A DNA stretch of 64,000 nt from Pleurodeles waltl (GCF_031143425.1 NC_090445.1:818932817-818996816), one strand, 5' to 3'; shown: positions 22,160 through 34,140, counted from the first letter of the stretch. Made by a program: numbers and translations. Notes: generated by a model from the letters alone, not told the origin.

Positions 22160-22930
22160 GCATTGGTACCTGTAGGTCTGATGGACTCTATGTGTTGGCT
22201 CCTGTTTAAGTGCTTTAGTTTGTGTGTGCTTCAATGTCTGCCGGTGTGTTTCTCTGTCTGTGCTTGGATATCGCGTTGCTCTGCCTGTCGTGTTTCTCTG
22301 TATGTGCTTAGATGTCGCGTTGCTCTGCCTGTCGTGTTTCTCTGTGTGTGCTTGGATATCGCATTGCTCTGACAGTCTGTATACTTACATGCCTGTCTGA
22401 TTAATTTCGAAGTGTGTTTCTGCTTGAACGTCGGTGACATTGGTAACTGTATCTCTGTGACTCTTTCTGCATGGATGACTCCATGTCTCTGGTTCTCTGC
22501 TGGTCTCTGTTATAGTATGTTGATCGGTGTGCTGGCTTCTGTCAGTGTGTTGGTCTGTATGTGTGTGGGGGGATAATGGAGGTGCGCGTGTTCCTGTGTT
22601 TGTGCTTAGATATGGATATGGTGTTGCTTTGTCTGTATATGCACATGTATATGTGGCCACTGTCAAGGTGTGTGTATGTTTTTGCTTGAGCGTCTCTTTG
22701 CAGGTACGTGTTATTGGGACCAGCATCTGTACTGCTCTTTCTGCATGGATTACTGAACGCTTCAGGGTCTGTAACCAGGGATGTCTGGGGTCTCGTCTCT
22801 TTGTAACTATGTTAGTGTGCGAATACGTGTGTGTGTTGGCTTCTGAAATGTGTTGCTGTGAGTGTTTGTTGTGTGTCGGTGTTTCTCTATGTGTGCTTGG
22901 ATATTGTGTTGCTCTGTGTAACTGATCAAT
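22160..22930 (+). repeat. Degenerate ~44-bp minisatellite
   Basis: Units of the form GTTTCTCTGTNTGTGCTTGG followed by ATATCGCGTTGCTCTG recur at a period of 44 bp at 22248, 22292 and 22336, with more diverged copies down to about 22890. The array gives spurious open frames on both strands, so none is called as a gene. A T11 run follows at about 22976-22988. Confidence 0.65.
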
Positions 22931-23941
22931 GTCAAAATGTGCATGAACTGTGTCTCTCTCTCTCTGTATGTTGATTTTTTTTTTTTTTCCACCAGCGCAA
23001 TTAAAGTGTGTGGTCGCCTATGCACTGAGATGGCTTTTTCAATTTCAGTAGTGTGGTAGAGTAGTACTCTGGGAGTAGCACAGCTATTTAACAATGGATT
23101 CTTTGAAATCTGTTTAAAATCCAAAATGCGCGAGACCTCCCACAAACCTACGCTTGAATGAGACATACCCTCATTATAGTCCCTCGGAAGGGCGGTTCTC
23201 CGCACTCATTATCTCCCCTGTTGCTTTGCTCACACTCGTTTGGTTCAGCGAATTTTGTATAATTTACCTTGACACACAGCGCTCATAAGGATAGTGTGTA
23301 CAGCCCAGAGCGCACAGGGAGGAGCAGAATGGGCCCAACCAGCTGTTGCAATAATTTTCAAAACAAGGCCTGTGATCCTTCAGGGCCCGCGGCTGTGTTC
23401 CTGCTGCCTCAACCGACGACAACAACGTGCTCTGAGGGTGTTCAGGCTTGTCCGCTTGCGCTGTGAAGTTAGTACTTTTGGAAAACACCCTCACTTTCCG
23501 TTCGGGTCTCTCCACCTACTGGGTCCTTAAACCTCCTAGTGAACGCACCCTGGGAAGAAGAACACGAGTTCTTCTCATTTCACATTATTCCTCATAATTC
23601 GTAATACAAACTGAGTTGTTACAAAGAACAAACGCTTGCCTCCAATGTCCTCTTGAGAGAATGAACACATGTGGTACAAAGCAACATCTTGAAAGCAAAA
23701 GACGGGTGGCATGTTTTGCATTCATTTTACGCACATTTCGCTGTGTAAAGCGCTACCAGGAGCCTTCGGGAGACGACGCCCAGCAGCAATATACCCCAGC
23801 TATTTAGTTTTACCGCGTCATTTGGGGGTGCAACTCTCCGGAGTCCCTTTATTTTAGCAAATAAATGCATTCCTTCATAGACTGGCTCCTACCACCTGCA
23901 AAACCCTCGTAAGTGTAGATCACGAATCCCAGATAAATGCC
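22931..23941. other. No gene recognised
   Basis: No open frame here resembles a known protein and no clear repeat boundary was found. Confidence 0.4.
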
Positions 23942-23944
23942 GAA

Positions 23945-24574
23945 GGCCCTCATTCTGACCTTGGCGGGCGGCGGAGGCCGCCCGCCAAAGTCCCGCCGTC
24001 AGGTTACCGTTCCGCGGTCGAAAGACCGCGGCGGTAATTCTGACTTTCCCGCTGGGCTGGCGGGCGGTCGCCTTCAGACCGCCAGCCAGCCCAGCGGGAA
24101 AGAGGCTTCCACGATGAAGCCGGCTCGGAATCGAGCCGGCGGAGTGGAAGCTGTGCGACGGGTGCAGTTGCACCCGTCGCGTATTTCACTGTCTGCGCAG
24201 CAGACAGTGAAATACATGTAGGGGCCCTCTTACGGGGGCCCCTGCAATGCCCATGCCAGTGGCATGGGCACTGCAGGGGCCCCCAGGGGCCCCGCGACCC
24301 CCCCTACCGCCATCCGGATCTCGGCGGTCCGACCGCCGGGATCTGGATGGCGGTAGGGGGGGTCGGAATCCCCGCGGCGGTGCAGCAAGCTGCGTCGCCG
24401 CGGAGGATTCAATGGGGCCGCGGTACACTGGCGGGACCCCGCCAGTGGTGCCGGTCCGACCGCGGCTTTACCGCCGCGGTCGGAATCCCCATTGGAGCAC
24501 CGCCGGCCTGTCGGCGGTGCTCCCGCGGTCCTCCGCCCTGGCGGTCTTTGACCGCCAGGGTCAGAATGACCACC
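23945..24574. mobile_element. GC-rich Harbinger MITE made of serial hairpins (630 bp, GAA duplication)
   Basis: Terminal inverted repeats GGCCCTCATTCTGACCTTGG (left) and the complement of CAGGGTCAGAATGACCACC (right) bound the element, with GAA on both sides (23942-23944, 24575-24577). The ends resemble those of the 10.14-kb Harbinger (GGTGGTCATTACAAC). Between them run more than ten hairpins with long, often perfect arms, for example TTTCCCGCTGGGCTGGC (24046-24102), GCGACGGGTGCA (24157-24180), GTATTTCACTGTCTGC (24180-24214), CCTACCGCCATCCGGATC (24303-24357) and GAGCACCGCCGGC (24496-24524). It is CpG-rich. Its open frames are chance products of palindromes. Confidence 0.85.
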
Positions 24575-25023
24575 GAAATGTCTTAATGAGGATACCCGGA
24601 GTTATGCTCCTAATCACATTTAGAATACTTTTGGTCATTAATATATTATATGATCATATCTCGACCCAAATGCACAAGACTGAGAAAAATGCAAATGCAG
24701 CTTTGTTAGGGTATTTACCTTCGGAACATAATATACGAAACGTGTTAGAATCCATTTTATCGGGATCCTGGTAGCATGTTCTTTAATTACCCAGATGTGG
24801 AAAGAAATAACCACCTGTGACACCATATTCTACAATGGAATCAAACATTATTAATAAAGGAGGGCTTGAAGAAAGCCATGTCATGTGAAACGCACTGGGA
24901 CATGGGACAAATATGATTCACCACACACCTTATGTGTGGTAAAATGATGGAATATTTGAAACCTCCTTTGTAAAGAATGCTGTCAGTTGCAAGAAATTCC
25001 AGAAAGTAATAACAGCGAATTAA

Positions 25024-25091
25024 GGGCCATATGTACGAACACATTTTCCCATTGACACAGAATGGGAAAAACCCTTTGCTACATCTGGCCC
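25024..25091 (-). mobile_element. 68-bp GGGCC-type MITE, copy 2, TAA duplication
   Basis: Reverse-complement copy of 20523-20590, again exactly 68 bp and again flanked by TAA (25021-25023 and 25092-25094). It begins GGGCCATATGTACGAACAC and ends GCTACATCTGGCCC. Confidence 0.85.
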
Positions 25092-25782
25092 TAAATGCAC
25101 TGTTATTTTAAGATGCGTGAAAAAGGTGGAAAGAATGAATGATTGTAAAGAAGCATGCTTACTGAATGTAGTAATGAACACGTAGCACTCCGAAGGAATA
25201 TTTTTCCTGATCATGGTTCTCTTTTGTTCCTTTGTTTCTTTTCTTTCATGTCTGGTATACCATGAAGTTAATAAAATATAATAACAAAAGGATCTTAGTG
25301 CTGTTTCTACTCTCCTTCAAGAAAGCTGAGCTTCTGAAAGTAACCTGTGATAATAAGAAACATCCCTTCAGACGTAGTTGTCACGCAATGAGGCGAAGTG
25401 AGATTCCAGACATCTAACCTTTAAAAAGTTACACAATGTTTGGCACGCAACATAAATTCTTAGTGCCCACCTGAGTTAAATGATGCTGGAAAAACTTAAA
25501 CATGTATTGACATGAAAAGTGACAAAAACTAGTTCATGCCAAACAGCAAACCAATTCGATGCACTCTGAAATGTATGTGAATGTGTGCAGTTTTTGTTGC
25601 CTGGTAACTGCAAAAATATATTAGGGAGATTTACACCATGTAGGTAGAACTTTCATCTCTTTAATGAAATACAGAATTGAACAGGTGAATGGTAACCAGG
25701 TAATCTTCCTATTCTTGCGTTTCATATGCAGCATTCTTAATAACTTTAAATTCATTTGAGCTAGCAACAATATTTGCAGATT
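25092..25782. other. No gene recognised
   Basis: AT-rich sequence without a recognisable protein or clear repeat. Confidence 0.4.
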
Positions 25783-26320
25783 GGCTGGTTTAGATCTTGG
25801 TGTATGGAATATAGCCTTAGAACCCGCCGTAGCGGGCTCTACCGGCTATTAAAGGCCCGCTCCCGAGTTAAATGCCCGAGCCGGAGGCGAGGGCATTTAA
25901 CAAGGGAAAGGGCCTTTAATAGTCGGTAGAGCCCGCTACGGCGGGTTCTAAGGCTATTAGAACATTCTGCCACTCAGGGCAGAATGTTCTCTTAAAAAAA
26001 ACAAATTGCTCACGGAGCCCGAGGGGATTAGAATCCCCTCGGGCTCCGTGAGGCTTTGTTCACAGCTGCTGCTGTGAACAAAGCCCATTGGAATGTTGGC
26101 GCTGCGGGCTTTTACCGGCCAGTAAAAGCCCGCAGCACTCCATTGTTTTCAATGGAGCTGCCAACTTCCAATGTTCTAATACTCCTTCACAAACGTGAAG
26201 GATATCCCGTCCGCCATATTATGATCTCCATAGGATATAATGGGATCGTAATATGGCGGATGGGATATCTGTCATGATTGTGATAGAGTATTCCCCTCCG
26301 ACAAGATCTAAATCAGGCCG
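25783..26320. mobile_element. GGCCTGATT-type palindromic MITE, split by the hairpin element
   Basis: The left end (GGCTGGTTTAGATCTTGG at 25783) and the right end (AGATCTAAATCAGGCC at 26304-26319) are inverted repeats. The arms CACAAACGTGAAGGATATCC and GGATATCTGTCATGATTGTG are also inverse. The left arm is interrupted at GGAATA by the hairpin element 25812-26177 and resumes at CTCC. The palindromic partner arm (GAGTATTCCCC, 26287-26297) shows what the empty site looked like. A related intact copy lies 46 bp downstream. Confidence 0.75.
25812..26177. mobile_element. String-of-hairpins MITE, copy 2 (366 bp, AATA/TATT duplication)
   Basis: Reverse-complement copy of 19389-19757 with the same order of hairpins and nearly the same length. 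AATA flanks both sides (25808-25811 and 26178-26181), which is TATT on the other strand, the same duplication as copy 1. It interrupts an older palindromic MITE, and the surviving partner arm of that MITE contains TATT only once, which supports TATT as a real target duplication. Confidence 0.85.
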
Positions 26321-26366
26321 TAAGTTGGTAAAGAAAGGCTAAGGGGTAAATGCAGAAAATCACTGA

Positions 26367-26535
26367 GGGCCTGATTCAGATCTTAGTGGAGGTGTTACTG
26401 CGTCACAAACGTGACAGATATCCAGTTCACCGTACTATGATTTCCATAGGATATAATGGTATTGTAATACGGGGACAGGATATCCGTCATGTTTGTGACT
26501 GAGTATTCCCCTCCGCCAAAATCTAAATCAGGCCC
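26367..26535. mobile_element. GGCCTGATT-type palindromic MITE, uninterrupted copy (169 bp)
   Basis: Ends GGGCCTGATTCAGATCTTAG and the complement of AAAATCTAAATCAGGCCC form terminal inverted repeats. The interior is one long imperfect hairpin (CACAAACGTGACAGATATCC against GGATATCCGTCATGTTTGTG, around the near-palindrome TCCATAGGATATAATGG). It is flanked by TGA and TAA, an imperfect 3-bp duplication. Related to 25783-26320. Confidence 0.75.
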
Positions 26536-27349
26536 TAAGTCTTTAGATACCATAGGGGCTCTCTACTCACCTATTGAGGTGCTGGTCCCAGTTCTGGCCT
26601 ATGAGTCAGCTCAGGGGAGAGCATATCTGACCGTGGTGTGGCCACAGAGATGCAGTGCAGAGCTATCAGGGTGCCCTGAGAAGCTGATCACCTGCCCTAG
26701 GACTTGTGGTGGTGGAGAAGCAGTGCCACCGATTGGAGAGGGATTTGTGTGAGTGATCTGCCTCGTGAATCTGCAACTATAGCGGAAGACTCCAGCAGTT
26801 CCAGATGTACTTGATGAAGACCCTCCAATCTCTGCGGCGCCTCATGGGTCAAGACATCTGGCCGTCAGCTTCCTGAGGCTTGAGGGATGGGTCAGTCTGG
26901 TGTGGCGGAGCTGGCTGGACCTTGAGGTGAGGTGAGTAGTGGAGGAGCCTGTCGACCACTTCCTGGAGGAGGTGTTATCATTTCTCTTGGAGATTAGATG
27001 CTGTTGTCCCCACCCAAGTTTTGATAAGCAGGGGTGACATGGTGGCAGCTGTGGTGACATTGTGGCAGCAGCACTCATGAGCTATTTGGCACAGGACAGT
27101 TGTTTGTCAACAACAGGAATTGTACATCTGCTGACAGAGCTTTTTCCCCTTTCTAATCGGGGGTAGGTTCCCCCTCCTTCTGCCCCTCCATCCTCTTTGA
27201 AGACCTATTTCATACAAATGGTGGTGATTATTTTTGATGGCAGCCCACCTCAACCATAGTCCTGAGACCCCTAACACCTTGGGTGGTAGATTGTTCACTG
27301 GCCCTTCCTAAGGGTGTTTTCTGCTTCCCACTCAGCCCTTTGGGGCCAT
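26536..27349. other. No gene recognised; likely L1 5' region
   Basis: No protein family is seen. Its position directly before an L1 ORF1 on the plus strand makes an L1 5' untranslated region possible. Confidence 0.35.
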
Positions 27350-28080
27350 GTCGCAACACAGACATCTGCTCTCAGATCACAAAGATCAATTTCTACAGAC
27401 AATCTAGGATTCACATTCATCTTTAGAAGGGCAGATTAGAGAACTCAGCCAAGACCTGGCTTTGACCTGCCAGGATCTGTAAGAGTCTCGGAAGAGGAGG
27501 GTCGCATCTCTAAGGCTGGGGACACTATCTGTGACTTTCATTCTAAAATTTCTGGTCTCCTAAGACAGTTCTACAATTGAAAGGCCAGAGCTGAGGATGC
27601 TGAGGGGCGCCCCAGATGTAACAGTATCCGCTTACTGGGTATACTTGAAGGGTTAGAGAGGCAACCACTTCTTTACAAGGTGGCTGAAATCATGAGTTTC
27701 CCGCAGAGGAGGTCTCTGTGTGTTTTATGGTGGTGGAAAGAGCACACAGATCCCATTGTCACCCACATCTTCAAATTTGTGAACAGGGATGTTATCCTGA
27801 AGGCCTCCCGCAAAGCTGGCATACTACTCTGTGGCTCCTCACCTGTCACTGTCTTTTCCAACTATACTTTGAAGGTGCAGCAACAATGCTGCTCTTTCCT
27901 GGTGGTGAAACAAAACATGAGGGCCATGCAAGTTAGGTATATGCTGCTTTTCCCAACCCACCTTAAAGTCTTCTTCTGAGATAAGCTATTCTTCTTTGAA
28001 GATGGAAATGCATGGGACTGGGTAGAGGAAAGGCCCAACCTGAAAGTAGACACTCTCCCAAAAGAGGGCGCATCCTAGAA
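27350..28080 (+). pseudogene. L1 ORF1 (trimerising RNA-binding protein) remnant
   Basis: Translation across frames gives the L1 ORF1 order: a coiled-coil-like segment, then KAEDAEGRPRCNSIRLLGI with LEGLE (the family's AEDLENRSRRNNIRIVGLPE-type block), then VERAHRSHCHPH, a segment around DVILKASRKAGILL, and a C-terminal block near FPTHLKVFF and FFEDGNAWDWVEE. Frames shift several times with stops, so no intact protein is made. The intact protein would coat L1 RNA. It lies just upstream of the endonuclease block of the same element. Confidence 0.75.
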
Positions 28081-28639
28081 GGTGGGGGACCTTTGCACTT
28101 GGAAGCAGCTAACATACAATAGTCAGCAGAACAGACACGGGCACTACTCTGAAGAAGCATCCTCCATAAGCCCTAAACAACAGCGCTTGACCTCAGACAG
28201 GGATGGCCCATGAGCTACTAGATTCTGTGTTTCTTTAATGCACTCCTGTGTCATTGTTTGTGACCACGCTTATGGTTACTTGTTCCTTATCTTTATTATT
28301 CCTGTGGTAGGGAATGTCCTAGGTGGAGCCTGATCCTTGGGTGAAGGTTTTGGTTTAGAGGAAGTTATGGAGTTTATGCTTGGGGTGTTGGTGCAAAGGA
28401 ACTGGGTTGGAGTTAATTTGACCAGTTGGCAATCATCCCCAGTTTATTCCACAATAGATACTTCCTGTTTAGAAGTATGGAGCGGGGAGAAAGCAGGCTA
28501 TGTTTGATTTATTTTCTAAGATGTTTGCTTTGTGACAATCTTTTAGCATACACTTAACAGGCCCAACATGTATGTACAAGATCCAGAGCCTCATCTTCTG
28601 TCCAGGTACCCTACCTTATGGCTGAGCAGAGCATGACAG

Positions 28640-29690
28640 CGAACCTGGGCCAAATGAAGACCTTGACATGCAATGTCAATGGCCTGTGAAAAAGAGTGAA
28701 GAGGGGGGCCACTCTGAAGATGGCCCGGTGTATGGCACCACACCGACTTTTCCTCCAAGAGACTCATTTATAGATGCTGCTTTCTTGACCATTTGGGATT
28801 TTCCCTAGTTTTACACACAGGTTTTAACAGAGGATCAGAGGGAGTAGCTTCCTTAGTCCAAAGCCATATTCTTTTTAAGGCAACACAAATCTGACATGAC
28901 AAACTGGGTAGATATGTGTCAGTCTCTAGGCTCGTATGGGGGGACTGATATCTTTGCTCAGTGTATATGCCCCCCTACCTCATCAGTGGAAATTTTCCAG
29001 AACATTGGCAATCCAATCTATTAATGCAGTTTCCTGCCAGACCTTCAGCTTTGGGGGGCCAGGGAGGTTTGAACAGAGTCAGGAATCTATCCATGGATAG
29101 ATCTGTTATTACACAGTGGAGGCACATGGGGTACATGCCCTTGTCTAGGTTCCTGGATGACATGGAACTTACTGATGTATGGCAACTTCTTCACCCAAGC
29201 AAGATTTGGCACACATTTTCCTCTGGGTCTCATAAGGTGTTCTCCTGTTTAGACTATTTCCTCATGCCTAATTCAGAGACCGCTAGAGTGGTGAGTACCC
29301 GTATCCTGGCCCATGGATTGTCGGATTATTCTCCACTTGAATTGACCCTAAGGATGGGCCTAAGACATAATGGGACTGGCATGCATTTTAGCGCATACTG
29401 ACTGGCAGACCAGGTGGCAAGAGAGCACATACTTAAAGCCATCATCAATTACCTTTTGATCAACAAGGGTTACGTAGATTCCCCTGAAGTACTCTGGGAG
29501 GCACTAAAAGCCACATTGAGAGGCAATATAATTGGCTACCAGCCTGCTAAGATGTGTAGGGTGAAACAGGAAGTTACTGAACTCAAAGTTCGTATCTTGG
29601 AACTGGAAGCGCAGTACCTGGTTGTTACACCTGTCAGCCTTAGGGTGGTCTTCCCCCAAATATTTTCCTTCACTCCTCATGTTTTGCTAA
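28640..29690 (+). pseudogene. L1 ORF2 endonuclease domain and linker, degraded
   Basis: The plus strand reads MKTLTCNVNGL (start of the APE-type endonuclease), LFLQETHL, LLSVYAPP (28960s), a GDFN-like position altered to GGQGG near 29045, and then LTDVWQLLHPSKIWHTFSSG and SCLDYFLMPN with LSDYSPLELTL (usual SDHSPL). The linker follows (MAREHILKAIINYLLINKGY, EVLWEALKATLRGNIIGY, VTELKVRILELEAQY). Stops interrupt it. LTR-derived sequence begins at about 29700 and separates this part from the RT. Confidence 0.8.
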
Positions 29691-29699
29691 ATTAGTTTT

Positions 29700-31430
29700 T
29701 GTTGGCCTTTGGACTCTGCACACTTTACCACTACTAACCGGTGCAAAGGTGATTGCGCTCTCTCCTTTAAGCATGGTACAATTGGTTTACGCCCAATTGG
29801 CATATTTAATTTACGTGTAAGCCCCTAGTAAAGTTGTACTACAGATATCCAAGGCTTTTAACTTAAATACTACAAGCGAGTCTACAGAACTGATTGGGCT
29901 ACCCACTTAAGCATCCTTTGAAACCTGTCCCAGACCTGCCATAGCAGTCTGTGTATGCAATTTTAAACTGCCATTTTGACATGGAAAAATAAACATTTTG
30001 CCTGGCGTAAAGTTATCTTTTTAATACATATGTCACTCCTAGCACAGCTAATATGGCAGAGTACAGTGTATTTAAAAAGTTGAACATGTATTTTCAAGTT
30101 TTACATGGTCTGGAAATGAAAAACTCTCAATCTTGTTTTTCACTATTGCAAGGCCTACTTCTCCCATAAGGATAACATTGGGTTACCTTATTCCATTCAA
30201 TAAGTGATCAATTTTGATTGGGAGCAGGTAGGAAAGTCCTGTTTGTTATCTGAGAAATTGTAATTTTAAACCCTCTATAATGGTAAAGTTGGATTTTAAG
30301 TCACAATTGTGAAAATGGCACTTTTGGAAAGTTGGCAGTTCCTTTTCCTAATCAGTGGTGCCTTCAGCCTGCTCCAGGGCCACATGACTAGGTGTTTTTG
30401 ACAGATGTCCTTTGTGTATTTCTCCTAGACAGTATCACAAAGGAGGATGTGAGTGTTAGCAGGATGGGCTATCTCTAACTTGATAGTGGAATGGATCTGT
30501 CGCCTATGACATTTGCACTTCAAAGGCACTGGCTCAGCTCACACAGAAAGGACTTTGCACTAGCCTTTTGTGCCCCCAGACAGACTAGAATGAGGACAGT
30601 GAGGCAGCATAGTCCATATATATCTGTAGGGGGAAACTCAAGAAGCTTCTCCCACTTCAAAGCTGACACCATATGTAAAGATTAGACCATCAGACCCAAA
30701 TCTTCAGATTATTTCAAGATCTGTGGAAGACTCAGAAGAAGGACTGCTCTGCTGCCTTCTCCTTCCTGCAAGAAAGGCTGCCCAGCTGCTCTACTGCAAG
30801 AGGTACTGCTCTGTTGTCCTATGGCCTGAGGAAGAAGGACCAAATCTACAACTTGATCCCAGGACCACCAGAGTGTCTCCAAGGGCGAGTTAGCTGGCCT
30901 CCTCTTCTGAGCTACAGGGAAATAACTGTCTCTTCTGTGCTGACGTAACCTGCCGTATCTCAATGCAGAACCACGCATTGCAGCTCTAGTTCAGTGGCCT
31001 CGCAAGCACCGACCCAGCACAATTCATCTTAACACTGATAACCCGCACAGCTCGAGGCACCTTGACATTGGACCGCGCATCGAAGCTCCTCATTGGTAGC
31101 TTTGCAAACACCGATGCATCCCAATGCTGACAACTGACCCAGCATGACACATCTCGGTTCAGGACTGATGCTCCTCAACTCAAGTCCTTGCAACACCAGC
31201 CGCTTCATCAACCTCGATGAAGTGCAGCACATCTTGGTGCCGGACTATGGATCGCAAACTCCTCTTGGCGGCCCCATTGACCTCAACTCAGTGCAACGCA
31301 TCTCAATGCGAGACCTCACATAGCACTTCCTATCAAGGGCTCCTGGAAGCCAATGTTGCGCAGGCCAACTCAAGGACTTCTCATCTCTGCTCTCCAGGAC
31401 GTAAGGTACTTTTTACAATGCACTGAATTC
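29700..31430 (+). mobile_element. LTR-derived insertion within L1
   Basis: The segment begins TGTTGGCCTTTGGACTCTGC, as LTRs do, and has no L1 coding character, whereas L1 resumes at about 31440. It ends near a splice-donor-like GTAAGGTACT without a matching ACA end, so it is probably 3'-truncated. Its second half (30960-31330) contains loosely repeated 25-35 bp motifs with CGCATC, AGCTC and CCTCA words. The family resemblance to amphibian LTRs is a memory-based impression, so the call is moderate. Confidence 0.5.
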
Positions 31431-31434
31431 AGTT

Positions 31435-33000
31435 CAGTACCCAGCCCGTGTTCCATGGCGGTCAGCATGACTTTGTGATATGGACTCTGTCCACCACAAC
31501 CAGCTAACTGCAATTGGCTTGTCAAAGCTTGGCAAACTGTCTGTTGAAAGTGGTAGGGTCTGTGGTTCATTCGGACCAGTCGGGTTTATGCCCAAATGGG
31601 CCCTATACACAACATTAGATGGGCTTAGAATGCTTTGGACTTGTCCCTGTTGGGTGCTCAGGCATGGCTTTTGGTTGATTTTCACAAAGCATTTGACTCA
31701 GTGGGATTATTAATTTTCACCCTTATCCAAGATTAATTTTGGCCATTACTTCATCAGATGTATTAGACTATACAGCATTGACAGCTAGGATTAGAATAGG
31801 GCATTCTGTCCCATACACTTTTCCTATAAAAAGAGGAACCTGACAGTGCTGTCCGCTCTCACCTTTACTTTTCACCCTGACAATTGAACCCTTGGCTGAG
31901 TAATTGAAGATGCATGCACAAGTGATCGGAATGGAATAGGGCCATACCCTGTTCACCCACATGTTCTTTGCCCATCTCAATGACCTCTTGAGGGGGTTCT
32001 TATGGAATTACCAGCCCCTAGAATTGCATTGGTCAAGACCTCTAAGTCAACTTTTGAAGGAGGTATGTCAACACCAGACATTGTTTCCTCCTATATGACC
32101 TCACACCTTGTCATCCTCAATGAATGGAGGTTCAACAAACTAGATGATCCAGTGTATGTGCCAGGAAGATGGGCAATGCTTGGGATGCTGATTTCACTCC
32201 TGCTTCATGGAGGTCCTCCTCCTGACATGAAAAACGTGTTTTAAATTTGGTGTGAGATGCTTGGGCCCTGGGGTGGACCCAGCACCTGACGCAGGAAACC
32301 CCATTGTGGTGTGGGACTTGACTCTGACAGGTTGTGGTGTTGCATGGGATGTAAAAGGCATTTCAAAACTGTGTGATCTCTTGCCTAGGCTAACACTTAA
32401 GTCTTTCACAGACTTGCAAGAGTACAACCTCCATCATAGCCAGTTTTACTGATATCTGCAACTTAGGCACGCATTCACACCTTATGTTTCTGACTTAGCA
32501 TAGCTCCCCGACTAGAATCCACTGGAAGCCAAAGTCCTGCTTGAGGAACTAACATCACAAAAGATGCTTAGGTGTTTGCCATTGGTCCCCTCACTGACAA
32601 TGACTAGCCAGAAGCTCTGCAATCTCTGCGGGAGGCAGCTATTCTGTCACAGTTCTGCTCAATACAGTTGAAGTTTCTACATAGGGCTTATTATACAATG
32701 GACAGAATGTGGAAAATGGGAGTGCTCACTTCACTGCTTGTCTTTGGTGTTCCTCTCAACAACGGTGTCCCTTACACACTGTCTGGAGTTGTGGAAGCAA
32801 AACTCCATTTTGGGATGAGATTCTTGGGTGCTTGGGAGAGATATTTGGCTGGATTCTCTGTAGAAACCCTAACTTGTCTTACTGCACATCACTACAGACA
32901 TTGACTGCAATGGATACAAAGTGTCCCTACTGAGGCTCAGATTGGTGGTAGTCAAAAAGGAGCTACGGCATGGAGACCCTGTCCCTGTAGGGTTGAAGGC
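31435..33000 (+). pseudogene. L1 ORF2 reverse transcriptase and C-terminal region, degraded
   Basis: RT blocks are readable in shifted frames: VDFHKAFDSVG (31676-31710, the first catalytic Asp region), IRLYSID, KKRNLTVLSALT (usual KRGTRQGCPLSPLLF) and a degraded segment where the ADD motif should be. From 32250 the L1 C-terminal domain follows: CLGPGVDPAP, then FLHRAYYTMDRMWKMG (32671) and CLWCSSQQRCPLHTVWSCGS with FWDEILG (32745-32835), the usual HRxYxTP ... C..C ... H..W.C ... FW pattern. Many stops show an old copy. Confidence 0.75.
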
Positions 33001-34140
33001 CGGGGATGGACCGTTGCATGGGCCTGGAGAGACCAATCTGCATAGCCAGATTGTGTCACTACAAATATGACAGAATTTGGAGGACTGGGGTCAGTACTGG
33101 GGATTTGGCTTGAACCTTGTGGCAGACAACCCTAAAACTTGGGCAATGGAGGATTTGCCTTCGAAGCTCAGGTGACCTAAGCTGTTGCACCGGTTAGTTG
33201 TGGGGAAGAGAGGATCATGGCTTGTAAATAATGCTATTCTGATATGGTTGCCCAAATGTGTGTAGTATCAAAAGGGAATTATATTAGATCTTTGTTGGAT
33301 GGATTGTTGTACTGTAAACTGTTAGTTCTTATGGTTGTTGAGTTTGAAAATGTCAAAATGTTTTATAAAAAAACTTATCAAAACACTAGTCATTTCTGTG
33401 TTTTCGAGAAGAGTGTGAGTTGAAAGACAGAATAATGTGAAGCATTGTGGTTAACTGACCAGTAAGTAGAGAATTAATAAAAACCATACTGCTCCTTAAT
33501 AGGATTGCGCCCAAGGATAATGCCAGGGTTTTGATAGTTTAGATTTGAGGGGTTGGCTGTCTTGGCATAAGGAGGTAATCTAGAAGATCTACTCCTTGCA
33601 GCTACAAAGGAGGTGAGTTCGGCAGACTATGATGAATGCAGGGTAGGGGTGTGAGAGTGTGGATGAGAGGTGATGTGCAGTGACAGTGAATACAGAAGAG
33701 AAACAGGAAACAAAATTGGCAGCATTGATGTACACGATGTGAGCGTATACAGTGGATGGCAGGGAGTAGCGGTTGAGAGCGGGGTATGAGCTGTGCTGTA
33801 AAGTAGGGTGATTGCGCCAAATCAAGGTTCTGGCAACTATGTCTGGGCCAGATCTGTGACCCAGCTGGCCAAGGGAAATATGCTGAAATTGTTCTTCTGT
33901 CATTTACCAGCACTAGAACATAATTTAGCAGCGCCTGCACATTGTCTGCAGCAACCTGCAGGCATTCAGTGAGCAGGCTTTCTTATTTTCACTTCCAGCC
34001 AGACACAAACAAAGGCCTGATTTAAAAGGCCATGAACCCTTCCGTTTTTCAAGAATCACCCTGGCTAGGAGCCATCTGGAGGCTAGCACCTAGATGTCCA
34101 TGAAATAGAAGGAAACAAAGGCAGATAGCTAATCACTTCC
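33001..34140. other. L1 3' tail then unassigned sequence
   Basis: To about 33380 the sequence suits an L1 3' untranslated region ending in A-rich DNA (TTTTATAAAAAAACTTATC). Beyond it nothing is recognised. Confidence 0.4.

Noticed and set aside
22163..22925. Cys-rich open frames near 22 kb as small secreted proteins
   Set aside because: They derive from the TGTGTG-rich 44-bp minisatellite, with no stable start or family.
24247..24774. 175-codon plus-strand open frame over the GC-rich MITE
   Set aside because: It is a translation of palindromes; similar frames appear on the opposite strand by symmetry.
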